Positions 35,945 through 47,499 of a stretch of DNA of 64,000 nucleotides are shown one piece after another. This DNA comes from Homalodisca vitripennis (lineage: Eukaryota; Arthropoda; Insecta; Hemiptera; Cicadellidae): NCBI RefSeq assembly GCF_021130785.1, contig NW_025776222.1, positions 124,001-188,000 on the forward strand, in the 5' to 3' direction. Position 1 is the stretch's first letter. Every line of letters begins with the position of its first letter. The position numbers and the translations under genes are program-made. The notes beneath the pieces were generated by a model, which did no database searches, was not told the origin of the DNA, and saw nothing but the letters and a program-made list of their open reading frames with translations.

Positions 35945-37456
35945 TATTTTTTATCTGAGGACATAATTTAAAAACTTAACATCTTCCTGCAATAAAAACC
36001 AATTGAACAATTTAGCACAATTTGTTTTAAAATAATTACAAGTCCTAAAAGAAATTGGTATTTGATTCAAATATTTAGAAGCAAGGTATTGGAAGGAATG
36101 CCTAAACTTTTCTTTGTTCACTTTAGGAATTCTTATTGTACCATGTTGTACATTACGGGTAGAGTAAAATATATTTTGGTTCCCATTATTCCCGCTTCTA
36201 ATAAAGAAGGTTCTTAACACCTTGTATACAAACAGATGTTGAATCGGTAATATTTTTAAATCAACTTAAAGTGGAAATGAACTGTCAGTTTTTCGTTTAA
36301 TTAAAATTATTCTGAGGAAGTAGTTTTGCGTAACTCTTAATTTTTTAATTATATATTTAAACGTCCCACCCCAACAATTTATTCCATACTGCATCCGTGA
36401 ATGGATTAGTGTATAATATAATGTTCTTAATAGTTCTTTATCACAACAGTTTAAAAAAAAATATAACTTTCTTATCGACATGCGTAATTTCTTATGAAGG
36501 TCGCTTATATGGTTTTCCCATGTTAACCTACTATCAAAGATTATACCTAAATATTTAATGTTATTGACCTTTTCTATATGTTAACAGTTGAAATAAATAT
36601 AACTACAATTATAATCATGAAATTTTAAAGTGAACGGAATGTTGTAATCTGAAAGGCTAAAATTAATATACTTTGTTTTGTCAACATTAACTATCATTCT
36701 GGTAGCTTCACACCGATTTTTTAGTTTTGCGATATCATGAGCCATAAAATCCCCCAAGCAATTTACATTAGAATGAGAGTAAAATAAAGCCAAATCATCA
36801 GCAAATGCAAATACTTTTCCTTTAAAATTAGTTTGTAATAAATCATGTATAAAAATTAAAAATAAAGTTGCAGAGATAACGGAACCCTTGGGCACTCCTG
36901 TCATAATTATTAAGGGAGTACTAAGGTGGTTACCTATTCTCACTTGTTGCTTTCTCCCAGTTAAGTAGCTATTGAACCAGTTTAAGGCGGAACCCCTGAT
37001 ACCGGCTGACTCAAGTTTATTTAGGAGTATTTTGTGATTTACTAAGTCAAAACCCTTTTTAAAGTCAACAAAAATACCAGTAGTCAATTTACTATTGTTT
37101 AAGCTACCGTATATCAAGTTAGTTACGTCAATGAGAGCGTTCTCTGTTGATTTCCCCTTTGTAAACCCAAAACGGTCTGTACTGAAAAATCTTTTATTAT
37201 TTAGAAAGGAGACTAGACGAATAATAATAATCTTTTCAATAATTTTAGAGAAAACTGAAAGAATGCTTATCGGTCTTAAATTGTCTAATTTTATTGAATT
37301 TTTCTTTTTAAGAATTGGTACTACAATGCTCTGTTTTAGTTTTTCAGGAAAAAACTCCATTTTGGAAGCTCAATTTGATTATGTATACCAATGCAGGAGC
37401 AATCAAATCGATTACATTTCTAATCAATTCTACATTAAAGATTTTCCTACTTTGGC
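35945..37456 (-). pseudogene. LINE reverse transcriptase fragment, broken
   Basis: A second LINE, on the minus strand and 5'-truncated at 37456. The first part, up to the Met at 37360, reads DLIAPALVYIIKLSFQNGVF and is joined to the main frame by a one-base slip in a T run. The main frame (37360-36581) has NLRPISILSVFSKIIEKI, FGFTKGKSTENAL, GIFVDFKKGFDLVNH, TGVPKGSVISATLFLIFIHD and FAFADDLALFY. The usual YADD reads FADD and the usual PQGS reads PKGS. After a stop near 36581, C-terminal pieces follow at 36481-36266 (SRMQYGINCWGG) and 36220-35951. Base use is very AT-rich, unlike the neighbouring LINE. It is non-functional and older than the 60-63 kb element. Confidence 0.87.
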
Positions 37457-37722
37457 CCAAATTGTACAATGACCTACCCGGTAGCTTGAAGAGCACAAAG
37501 TCACTGTCAAGTTTTATATCTAAATTTAAGGATTATATGTTAACTAGTTGTAAGTGACTGTTGCGTATTGTAACCTAAAAAATTTAGCTTTAGATTATTT
37601 ATGAATGCAATTAGAATAAGCAACTTTAGTATGAGTTCTTAGTGTTAAGTTTGACTTTAGTTGATCTGTAAAGCAGTTTGTACTGAGAGACGCTCCAAAT
37701 AAAAGACATTATTATTTATAAC
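37457..37722 (+). mobile_element. LINE 3' end fragment (same family as 23620-24015)
   Basis: Starts abruptly at CCCAAATTGTACAATGACC, reads PKLYNDLPGSLKSTKSLSSF and ISKFKDYMLTSCK to a stop at 37557, then a 3' UTR with TAAAGCAGTTTGTACTGAGA and AATAAAAG (37700). It lies head to head against the truncated minus-strand LINE. The coding tail is unbroken here, while the 23.6-kb copy has indels. Confidence 0.8.
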
Positions 37723-37734
37723 ATGTGAGAAGGA

Positions 37735-38095
37735 GGAATTCTTAAGGATGAGTAGGCTAGTTCTGCAACCATCTTCCAGTAGGAAGTAGTCTTATCTTCT
37801 CTCCTTAAGTAGGTCGCCGCCTTCTCAGGTTATGGGTAGTAGTTATTACTGTAGATTTTCTTCTGAAGCAGGATCATCACAAAGCCTACCTTGGAAGATG
37901 ACTATTGTTAGTGGTTACTAGCCAGGACATGGTTGAGTGTTTTTCCAAATTGCTTTGGCGGGAGAGACTGGCACAGAGCCTTATCAGCCCTCTCCTTTGC
38001 CTATGGTGACATAACTGAGATAATTGACTGAGCTCACCGGATCTATACAGGAGCACCCATAATGTTACATATCCTGAATATTCTGTCACTTATAA
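37735..38095. other. GC-richer segment of unknown kind
   Basis: About 360 bases are less AT-rich than the neighbourhood. A short minus-strand frame (37886-38089) shows no known motif. The edges carry similar strings (ACATGTGAGAAGGAGGAA near 37722 and ACATGTGAAATAGGAAGAA near 38098), which may mark an insertion or a solo terminal repeat. A second short minus-strand frame at 38517-38729 is also unrecognised. Confidence 0.3.
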
Positions 38096-38099
38096 AACA

Positions 38100-40550
38100 T
38101 GTGAAATAGGAAGAAATCAGGTTGCATATATCTAAACGAAGTGAACTAATTCCTGTATCACTGAACGAAAAAAGTAGGAGAATCCTGTTTTCGTCACAAT
38201 CAATCCATTAAGTAAACAGAAATTTTAAGTAAGGAATTTTATATTCCTACGGTTCTCTTGCAAATTCTATGTTCTACTTTATGTCTATTTGGAATTAAAA
38301 AGTAAAATTAGAAAATACATGAACTATACTTTCTATTATGCCAATTTGTTTTTGGAATAATAATCACACTTTTAAATTATCAATATTTTACTTACTATAT
38401 TATTTGATCATAAAGTAGGAATTACTAAAATATATAACAATTGTTGAAGAAGAAAATAAATAAATTATCCATAGTATTGCCCCTAATCCCAGGCACAATA
38501 TCTTTGAGTGTAATTACTAAAGCTGTCCGGTAAGGATCAAGACAAACAAGCCGCTCGTCAGTGCTCCTGCTAGATTATTGCTAGCACCACTAGATCTAAC
38601 TGAGATGTGTCCTGATGTCTCCTGAGTCTGGTACTTTTTAATGAGTGTTTTACGGTGATGGACATATCCTGCAGTGATAATGGAGACTCGAATATGATGA
38701 AAATCTGATAGTCTAACCTTATTTAACAACTTTTAATGCTCAAGAGCTCTTATAGTTTCAGTGAAAGATTTAAATAGGATACATTCAGGAATCAACATCT
38801 TCTAATAACCTAATTCATATCATAGATGGTTGGGACACACTCCTAGTGTAGATAAACGTTATTGTTAATATAAATAAATGATAATGGGACATATTTCTGA
38901 GCAATCTTGTATTGGAGTAAGGTGTTAACTCCTATTATAGTGTCTATCCCTCAGTCTAAACAAGCAAGGGGCTTAACGCCCTTATTTATTCGTTAGCAAA
39001 GGCCCTTTAGAGAACCGTACTAGAGTGCAAACAAGGTTTGCTTATAAGGGAGTTTTTGGAAATTTATTATCTGTGCCATAACAAGACAAAATTATTTCGA
39101 AAATAAGGATTCCAACGTACCCAACAGTCTTGTTCATGCAAACAGCACTGACTCTAAGGATGATTATGAGTACATATAGAATTATGAATACATAGAAACT
39201 TTGAATCTTTTAATGCAATACATATACATAAATATTTTAAAAATATTACGTAAAAAAGTTTCGTAAATAAAACACATCCTGAATGGATAATGCCGAATTT
39301 AGAAGCTAGAACATAAGATAACCCGTACTAAAACATTTTTGAGTAGTGGCGAATGATAAAAATTACTTCATTTATAGGTACATTGCTCTTTTAAAACAGA
39401 GCGTAACTAGGACATTCAGATCGTATTACTGATAGCGTCGTTGAATAATAATAAAGTCAAGTATAATTTCATAAAGCCACTTAGAATGAACGTCAACTTC
39501 TTACTATCGTCGAAGCAGTGATACGTAATCTTCATACTAGGTAAGTTATGTAACAAACCAATTACTTTTATATATAAAATTACACTTTACTTGTATTACG
39601 CGTTTCCATTGAATATTAATGTATCTGTTACGTGACGATCTAGATGATTCATCTCTAAAAATGAAAGAATTCGTCAACAAAACTTGTTAATTTTATCAAC
39701 AGGGCATTTGAATGCAGAAGCAACTTGCATATTGATGCAAACAACAATAGTTTATAACTACACTTTGATCTCAAGTATTAATGTTTGTAAATAAAAGCAA
39801 TGTATCGTGTTTCAAAATAACAAACGTTGAAATTTTTTACCAGTAATTGGATGCTGAACTTTTTTTTATCTCAGACAGGATAAACACTTTTCAGACGAAA
39901 ATGATTGACATTTTGGCAATGCATTTAAATATCAGTTAATTGTCATTGAGAACTTTGTACGTTAAAACAGTACTGGTAGCCTGTACAGTTGAGTAAAGTT
40001 TTACAAATCTAAAACTATATAAATGTTTTTAAAAAGTAATTTTAGATGCAGAAGTCGTATGACAACAAGATATACTTCTAAACTTTACTATGTCGTGATC
40101 CCATATTCTTACAAAGTTTTACTGCTTAATCAAAGCAGCCATTATTAAAGGTAATTAAAAAGTGGCAAATTAAAAAAAAAAACATTTCTAAGATTTCGCA
40201 GAGATTATGTAAATTTAGGGAATTTTTATATCTTGGTTGATATGGCAATAACAGGTAATTAAGGGCGACCAATTTGAAAATTACAATCTATATTTCCTGG
40301 ACACTATGAAACGTGAAGTTGGCCTTTTTGTACGATGGAATAAAGCTTTCAGATTCCCAAATCTCTTCAATACAGATAATTTAGAATCTCTCTGTTTAAA
40401 AATAAACATAAAATGTATAAATTTTAAAATAGATTAAACTAAAACGTCATTAGACGTAACCACAGACTAGTATCCGTGGACGTAACAGTTCGATAATACT
40501 CTTATTAACGCTCGGTAGAGTAGTCGCTGCTCGCAGGGTAGGGATTATAC
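38100..40550. other. Stretch without a recognised gene
   Basis: No transposon protein, module core or RNA gene seen. The segment near 38940-39050 is slightly GC-richer and contains AAGGGGCTTAACGCCCTTA, an inverted repeat of about 8 bases. Confidence 0.35.
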
Positions 40551-40559
40551 GGTTGAGCT

Positions 40560-41610
40560 GATGTGTGTAAGACTTGATGATGATATAGCTAGGTTATAGT
40601 GACATTTACCAACCTCCCTCCACCACCACTTTGCAACGTGATGCGCTTTTTTACACGAGGATACTCAGTAGCAGTCTTGTGTTGTCCTTAACTAGGAGAA
40701 CCTGCTTTATAGTTGTAAGATGAAGTAGTTAAACCTTTTATAATATTTAATAATAGTTTTATAGTAGATATCGTATAACATAACTAAGATGGAGTGGTTA
40801 TAAATTAATCAAAATATTAGACCTCCAGCCAGTGAAACAAATGGTGTCATTTCATGAGAAAATGTCTCATGATTATTGAATTTTAAACAAAGTTATAATT
40901 GACAACGTATAAATATCGTGTAGGTATTATAACATTTGAATAGGGAGGTATCTGCGAAAGTTAACTAAATCCTCTGTGTCCATGTTTCTAGAAACCTCCA
41001 TTTTTATCACCATCTTTTCACTGGTATATCCTAAACATTGTACGATCTCACGCTGAGAGTTATTTACCTTTTAGAATTGATATGAAAGCTCTTCATCTGT
41101 TAAAACAGGTAAAAACATATTATTCAACAGTAATGGTTATTAAATTTATAGATTTCCATGGAAACGACAGTGAAACATACGAGTTATTTCAATTTTGTTA
41201 GATAGTAATTTTGTTAGTGTTCTTCAAAAGTAGTTTAACTCTCAGTGAGCTTGACAACCACCACCAGGAACAGGATGTGATGTCGAGAAGCAGGACCAGG
41301 ACCAGGACCTACAGGGATAAGTTTCTTTATTATTAAGAAATAACACTTTCCGCTCATTCTATCTCCTGCTACCCAAAGCAGTATACATCCTAGTGATTGG
41401 TGTTGTGATTAATAGTCGTGGTATTAATCACAGCAACAATCACTCGATTAAAATGTAAACATGATTTTTATATTTTGTGGAATGTAAATTTGGACTCCAT
41501 AATTGTTTTGTAAAGATTATTATATTTTTAAATTAAATTTATTTGTCTTATGAGATAGATGTTGATAAACTTGTATGTTGAGCTGTATCCTTCAGAAAAA
41601 TTGTATAACG
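40560..41610 (+). repeat. Direct duplication partner of 17340-18830 (subtype D block)
   Basis: Opens with TTACCAACCTCCCTCCACCA (40607), TACACGAGGATACTCAGTAG (40654) and CAGCCAGTGAAACAAATG (40826), and runs through module M10. It is shorter than its partner because of deletions. Confidence 0.75.
41150..41450 (+). repeat. Module M10 (subtype D)
   Basis: TTTCCATGGAAACGACAG box (41153), core CACCACCAGGAACAGGATGT (41261), AGCAGGACCAGGACCAGGAC (41290) and CTACAGGGATAAGTTTC, then TACCCAAAGCAGTATACATC (41371). The following TTGGTGTTGTGATTAATA (41397) and TATTAATCACAGCAACAA (41421) form an inverted repeat not seen in M5, so the TAATCACAGCACCAA island has been duplicated in reverse. Confidence 0.8.
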
Positions 41611-41619
41611 GTAGAGGTA

Positions 41620-43425
41620 ATAAGGCGGGTTTTTAAATAGTTATAAAAGAGTTTAAATCAATACTTGTTACTTATGTCTAACAGCCATATGTTTGAAATT
41701 TTCATAATCTAAATGTAGACAATTAATTTAAATTAAATTGTGAAATTGTTTAAATTCGATGTAAAAACACACTTTAGCAATGAACCTTAGTCTACAGGCC
41801 TTACTTCTATAAAATCGATATTGAAATTTACACCAGAGATCTTTTTTATTGGACAACAGTTGAAGAGGTAGAGTTTCATGCATTCAATGACTCACTGGAC
41901 TCCATTAAAGGTTTAATAATAAACCTTATCCCTTTGACTAATTTTAAATTTCCGTTTCTCGAATATAAAATGTGTTATCGTGAGAAATAATAAAACAGAT
42001 GTACTTTCACATTTAAAGGACACTAGCTGAAGAAATAGTTACCAGACATAGTCTACCATCCTGATAGCTAATTAATTACTGTCTCAGCTTATCAACTGTA
42101 GAGCCCGAGTTTAATTACAGGTACGGGAACGCTGTTTTCGCACTCTACAAGTCGTCTTAACCTAGCCTCCAGTATACAGAGGAGATTACTTTTTTGAAAT
42201 TGAACTCAAACATTTTCATAGTTTCACAATATATGTGTATGGTTTTAAGCCAACCATTGAGGTTTCTAAATATCTGAGTTTACAAATTCACTAATACCGT
42301 AAACTAGTTTATTTAAGACGCAGAATTTTGTTAAAATATTAGATCTATTAACACATTTTAGTACTATACAGGATGCCAGACATAATTAATACAGCATTAT
42401 TATATAGAAACTGTAATAACTGTATTGATAATAATTTTAGTATATTTCCATCTTACGTCAGTCTGAAGGTGTGAGCAGTTCTCAGCGTGTTAAAATATTA
42501 CAAGATTAACTTCTAGAGACTAAGTTTAGTCCAAGTTATCTTTTTGAAACTGGTAAAAAAAAATAATTTTCTACTTTTTATATGGACCTGGTAGCTGTAC
42601 ATGTTATATGATATTTTTGTAAAATTTACATGAAGAATTGCGGATGTTACCATAAAACGTCCAGCTTTAAAGTTTTATTCCTTAATCCAGCATTTATAAT
42701 GTTTAATATTTTCACTACTTCTACTCCCTTAAGCACCCTTCCTTCCCCTATACAACACTTTTCGTTATAAACCTCTCTGTAGGATTAACTGTATGAAAAT
42801 ATAATCACCTTTTAACAATTTAAATCTTGCAGAAAATTTTGTTTCAAATAATTCTATTTTCTTTGTAAAGTAAACACTAATACCTAGATCATCAGCTATC
42901 TTGTGGTGAGGCGTCACAGGATAACTCTTCAGTTAATTAACAATCCATCGCATGACTCAGGGACCATAATGTGAAAGATCATTAAACATAACCTTTATAT
43001 TTTTGTAGATAATATTACGTTTTAAAAGTGTACTTTATATCCAACAGACGATAAAATGTGGAGCAATCACTACAGTAAACTTGCAATCTTCTTCACTTTA
43101 AATCATCACAGCGATTTACTCATCAATATGATAACCATGATCAATACAACAAAATCATACGCATTAGAAATACATTATAATATTGTTTTCCGATCATAAT
43201 ACTATACAACATGTAATACTGTGTGTATATTGTAAATATGTTTTCCAATTTACATATTAAATCACCTGAGATAGCAATATTTATTCAAACAGTTCAGGAC
43301 TACAAATTACAATTTGCTTAATATAACTCATTGATTAATGTAAAATATGTCACACGAGAAGAGCACCCTTGTAATCAAGAATCATTGCAAGTTCCATTAC
43401 TAAGGCGTACAAAGCACATGTTGAA
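41620..43425. other. Stretch without a recognised gene
   Basis: Nothing coding. The segment near 42105-42150 (GAGTTTAATTACAGGTACGG then CGCTGTTTTCGCAC) resembles 63525-63560, so this is probably more module-flank DNA shared by the M10 and M14 blocks. Confidence 0.4.
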
Positions 43426-43839
43426 ACTTGACTAGTCGGTTAGTTCTATTCCTTTTACATTTAGCATTTAATGTTCTCTTTGAGTTCAAACAAATTAGAA
43501 ACTTAATCACGTATCTTTGATAATCATGATATCACTTGTATTTGTAATAGGACTTAAAAAGATCAATATTTTAGTTTAATTAATAACTGTTTTGTAAATT
43601 TTATGTAGCTATTGAAACAACATTATCAATTTGTTATCTCCGTTGTTGATGTTAGGAATAATATTTACGAGGATGATGTTTATAGAGAGTAGGCAGTTCA
43701 TTTTTGAAATTTACATGGTTTATGAACTGTCTATGTCCATTCTGATGTCAAGTCCATTGATAATCACAAAAGCCATTTTCACATTCAATAATCCTTTATT
43801 CAACTAATAAAGGCATTTAAAAGATTACAGTGTTACATA

Positions 43840-44240
43840 CGACGGCAATAAAAGTCAATTTTGAAGACTTTGACAACAAGGCGGTGAGGCGCTGTGTACA
43901 AGGAAGTACCTAGAGTAGCCAACATATTTAAGTCTGTACGATTATATTGTTGTAACACATGCCGCGCATTCAAATATTGTTATAAAAGAGTAGAGGCAGA
44001 TCCCCTCTTAAGGCTTATTACGCCCATCCTCGTGGGCTTCTGGCCTGTGCGGGGGTTTTATTATACAGAATAAGTAGGAGGGTCGAGCGTCATTGGTAGT
44101 AGCAAACACTGTGCCCGGTCACACACAGGTTATGAAGCTGTGGTCTCTTTCTATGTCAGACCCAAAGTACAAAGTCCTATACTGTGCGGTTATCGGCTCT
44201 ACCAATACCGGTTAGTATTTTTAACATTGGTTGCATGCAT
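43840..44240 (+). repeat. GC-richer conserved island of the inverted arms (right copy)
   Basis: Contains AAGGCGGTGAGGCGCTGTGT (43878), a TTATAAAAGAGTAGAGG TATA-like string (43980), the hairpin GCCCATCCTCGTGGGC (44022-44037), and GTCACACACAGGTTATGAAG (44118). The left copy has the same items with point changes, including TGCGGG to TGCAGG. The high similarity across the pair stands out from the neighbouring AT-rich DNA. Confidence 0.5.
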
Positions 44241-45845
44241 TATTAATATTATTATTGCATCTATTCCATTGTATATTATATAATTTTACAGAAAAATGTG
44301 TGCTCCATTATATGCTTATAACGTAGTACGTAGTATATACGTAGTTTCACTCTTCAAATTTAGGATCCTAAAACATTACTAGTTATTTTCAAGTCAGACA
44401 TATGTTCCAGTGTCCATTATATATTTTTGGTGTGTTTAATTAGCCATTGAAAAAAGACATATCTATAAAGTATTTGAAGTATGAATTTAAAAAATCTTAT
44501 CTGAAATACTCTAATCGTAACTGAGGAATTGGATTTTTTGGTAAGTAGTTTGTGTTATGAGTATAAATGTTTTTATGAATATTTTTGTCTATCTACACAT
44601 GGACTTTTTTTGTATAAAAAATCAATACGTTATATTGGGTCAGCTCTTTGAGTTATGTATGAAAAACGATTGAGTACTAAGACATGAATAAAAATGAATA
44701 GTATTTGTAAAAAACAGTATTTTATACCTTTTAACAAGTTCCACCATGTTATTGAATGTGTGGCATATAAAATGAGTGAATTGATTAAGTTTATGTTTTT
44801 ATTTTAAATGGGTAATAGGTTTTAAATGTAACAGTACATTAGTGTCTCCATCTTAATTCGGGAAAAAGTATTATTTTTTTATTATTTACACGCCAACGAT
44901 ATATTGAAAAGTCAAGTGTATGACACTATTAATTTAAAAATATCTCAAAGCATTTTCTTAATGGAAGAGATTCCTCAATCAAAAGAGAGAATGCATTAGG
45001 TGAAAGAATATAACGTCCTGTGCGGATATGGTCTCCTTTCAACCTTTTAAGCTAACATAAAGTATATAACAACTCCTTATATTTAACCTTCTCTAATATG
45101 TATATTTATTTTAAAAATACCACATGTAAATTTTGATGTGGCGTTGTTTATCTTTTTATTTGAAAAATACAATATTTCACTTTTCTAACTTGCTTTATCA
45201 CATTAAAGTGATCATGTTTTAAGGTACAGGTGAGTAATCAATGTCAACTATACAATAATTATGAAGAGTCCATTAAGCCAGTGCGACAACCCTACTAGTG
45301 TTATGGTAGAGGTTTGATAACTTGATATTGTGTATGAAAATAGTTCACATGCTGTCAATTGTATACAAGAGTTAATAAGCTGAAGGTAAAGCACCTCAGA
45401 CTATTTAACAAATATATGAAATTACATTTATTCCTCAACCTCTCACCGTTCTTTCTAATTATTTATTGCTTATTTAATAACATAGTACCTTATTTACTAA
45501 ATAACTATACAATTGCAGTTTAAGAACACTGTAATGTAGACTAATTGAATTATATAAATGAAAGAGAAAACTTTAATCAAATTTCCGAGGTGATTTTTAG
45601 TTACAGATATACTGTCATCATCGAATAGTGTCTGTTGATATTATATCCAAGCGATAATAATTTATCACATAACCCATACTCTAGGATGGGACACATATTA
45701 TTTTTGTATTTTGGATGTATGTGTATGAATAATCAGATAAGAATAATCAATTTAATTTTATGTTATTAGTCGTAACGTAAACAAGCAGGTGAAGGTAAAA
45801 AGTAAAATAAAAATTTAAAATTTAAACATACACAGCAGTCTATAT

Positions 45846-46305
45846 ATTTTTAAATCCATGGAAACCACAAAGGACAGGTATATCAATGTTTTAGATTAGT
45901 AAAGAAGTGGTGTTTACAAAGGTCGTGGATTTCATACCACGCCGTGTTGGAGAAGCGTGATCAAGAACAAGATGCAATTATAAAGCATGACAAGGGCCAG
46001 GACATTTTATAGTACATTTTCATATTCAAAGCTGCTCAACACGCAGGACGTGGAAAATCTACACCAATAGTGTAGTTGCAAAGACCAGGATCAGCACAAG
46101 GACTTAGAGATGAGTAACTTTAATTATTTATAAATCAAAGTATTCGTCTTACTAAAAGCAATTTATATCCTAGGATTTCCTCAGTCTTTAAGGAATTTTA
46201 GATTAAGTATATTACTTGTATCGTGAGCATTATGATAATGAACAAATAAAAAGAACTTGTGATTTAGGGTTTTAATTAATTCGGTACTCTAAGCGTGCAA
46301 AAATA
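45846..46305 (+). repeat. Module M11 (subtype B, doubled core)
   Basis: AAATCCATGGAAACCACAAA box (45852), first core TGATCAAGAACAAGATGCAA (45958), AAGGGCCAGGAC (45994), spacer CTCAACACGCAGGACGTGGA (46035), second core GCAAAGACCAGGATCAGCAC (46077), AAGGACTTAGAGATGAGTAA, then a degenerate AAAAGCAATTTATATCC block and a hairpin remnant with GTAC...GTGC (46283-46302). The GT of the usual minus-strand GTAAGTCC is changed to CT. Confidence 0.8.
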
Positions 46306-46731
46306 ATCAGTACATAATGTCCACAGGCGAATGAAACAATCTTTCTTTTCAGATCAATTGATAAATATCTTTAAAAAGTGTAAAGATTACTAAGAGAATT
46401 ATTTACTTTTAAATCTCTAAAGAGACTTTTTCAAGAATGTTATAGCAGAGTACATATTTAAAATAAGTTAAAATTAGTGAATGCTAGCTGACATAGCATT
46501 AAAATATAAAACTTTATCGCCTTAACTAGTTTAAACTCATTAATTAAATAACGATATTCTCCAGATTTGTAGAGAAATATTGTCTATAATTTTTAATTCA
46601 TCTAATTAGTTACTGAGATTATCACTAGAGCACTCTTCCAATTTAAAAGATATCAAAAATTAATAATTTAAGTGATACAGTTATAGAAACAAATTATTAG
46701 ATTCCATTGCCACCTTTAAATTTCAATCAAA

Positions 46732-47070
46732 CTAAATATAATAATATAACTCTGTCTCAGGCCAAAGTATAACTAATGAATCGTTATCGAGAATATTAGT
46801 GAACATATTATTTAAATAATTGTAGGTTGTGTTGTTTCTAGTAGTTTTGTACGTGATTACAATGGATACACCAAAGTACTGTACATTAACACCTCCTAAT
46901 ATTTGAAAATGCTCTTGGAGTAAATAAAAATAAAAAAAGTTATTATTGAGAAAAGGTAAGGTTTTACAATTTAAATTACTCATTGCTCTAATCTTCGGGA
47001 AATGTTTTGCGTAATTACTTGAGTCGGCGAGTAAACTGAGTCGGTTAATAGGGTTGAAGTGATGAAACAT
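46732..47070 (-). other. Highly conserved arm segment with a small ORF (right copy)
   Basis: A 112-codon frame on the minus strand opens MFHHFNPINRLSLLADSSNY and stays parallel to the 5156-5368 frame for about 50 residues, then diverges after a slip in a T run. It has no recognised domain. Neighbouring M11 flank DNA is less similar to its partner. Treat it as a conserved DNA segment first and a peptide gene only as an outside possibility. Confidence 0.3.
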
Positions 47071-47499
47071 TACTCAGTGTGAAGTCGGACTGAGTGAGTA
47101 ATGAAGCGGAGAGAGCTGATGGATTTTTTCATGAAAAACATGCAGCTATTGTTAGTCATTTATTGCTTAGGAATATTTTAGAATTCTTCTTTTATAAAGT
47201 ATGAAAGGAAATACAAAACCACACAAAACTTCTTGTGCATTAATCCACTAAAATATTAGTTTTATTTAGTTAGCAATATCCATTATTTAATATGAAAAGA
47301 AAATATTAAAAAAGTCCGTCTGACCTTACGATATAATACATATGATCACTTTTAGGAACAAACTTATAATTGATTGGAAATAAAACTACCGACAGTTAAA
47401 AGCTAATAATACGCTCTTATAAATCTAATAATTTGTTTCGTTGAAATATTTTGATAAAACACATTTAGTACGATGCTACTTGTGCAACACGTATTGAAA

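Noticed and set aside
37735..38095. Solo LTR
   Set aside because: Edge strings look alike but no clean TG...CA ends with a 4-6 base target duplication could be fixed, so it is listed only as an unknown GC-richer segment.
38517..38729. 70-codon minus-strand frame
   Set aside because: No motif and no second copy in the window; too short to call.
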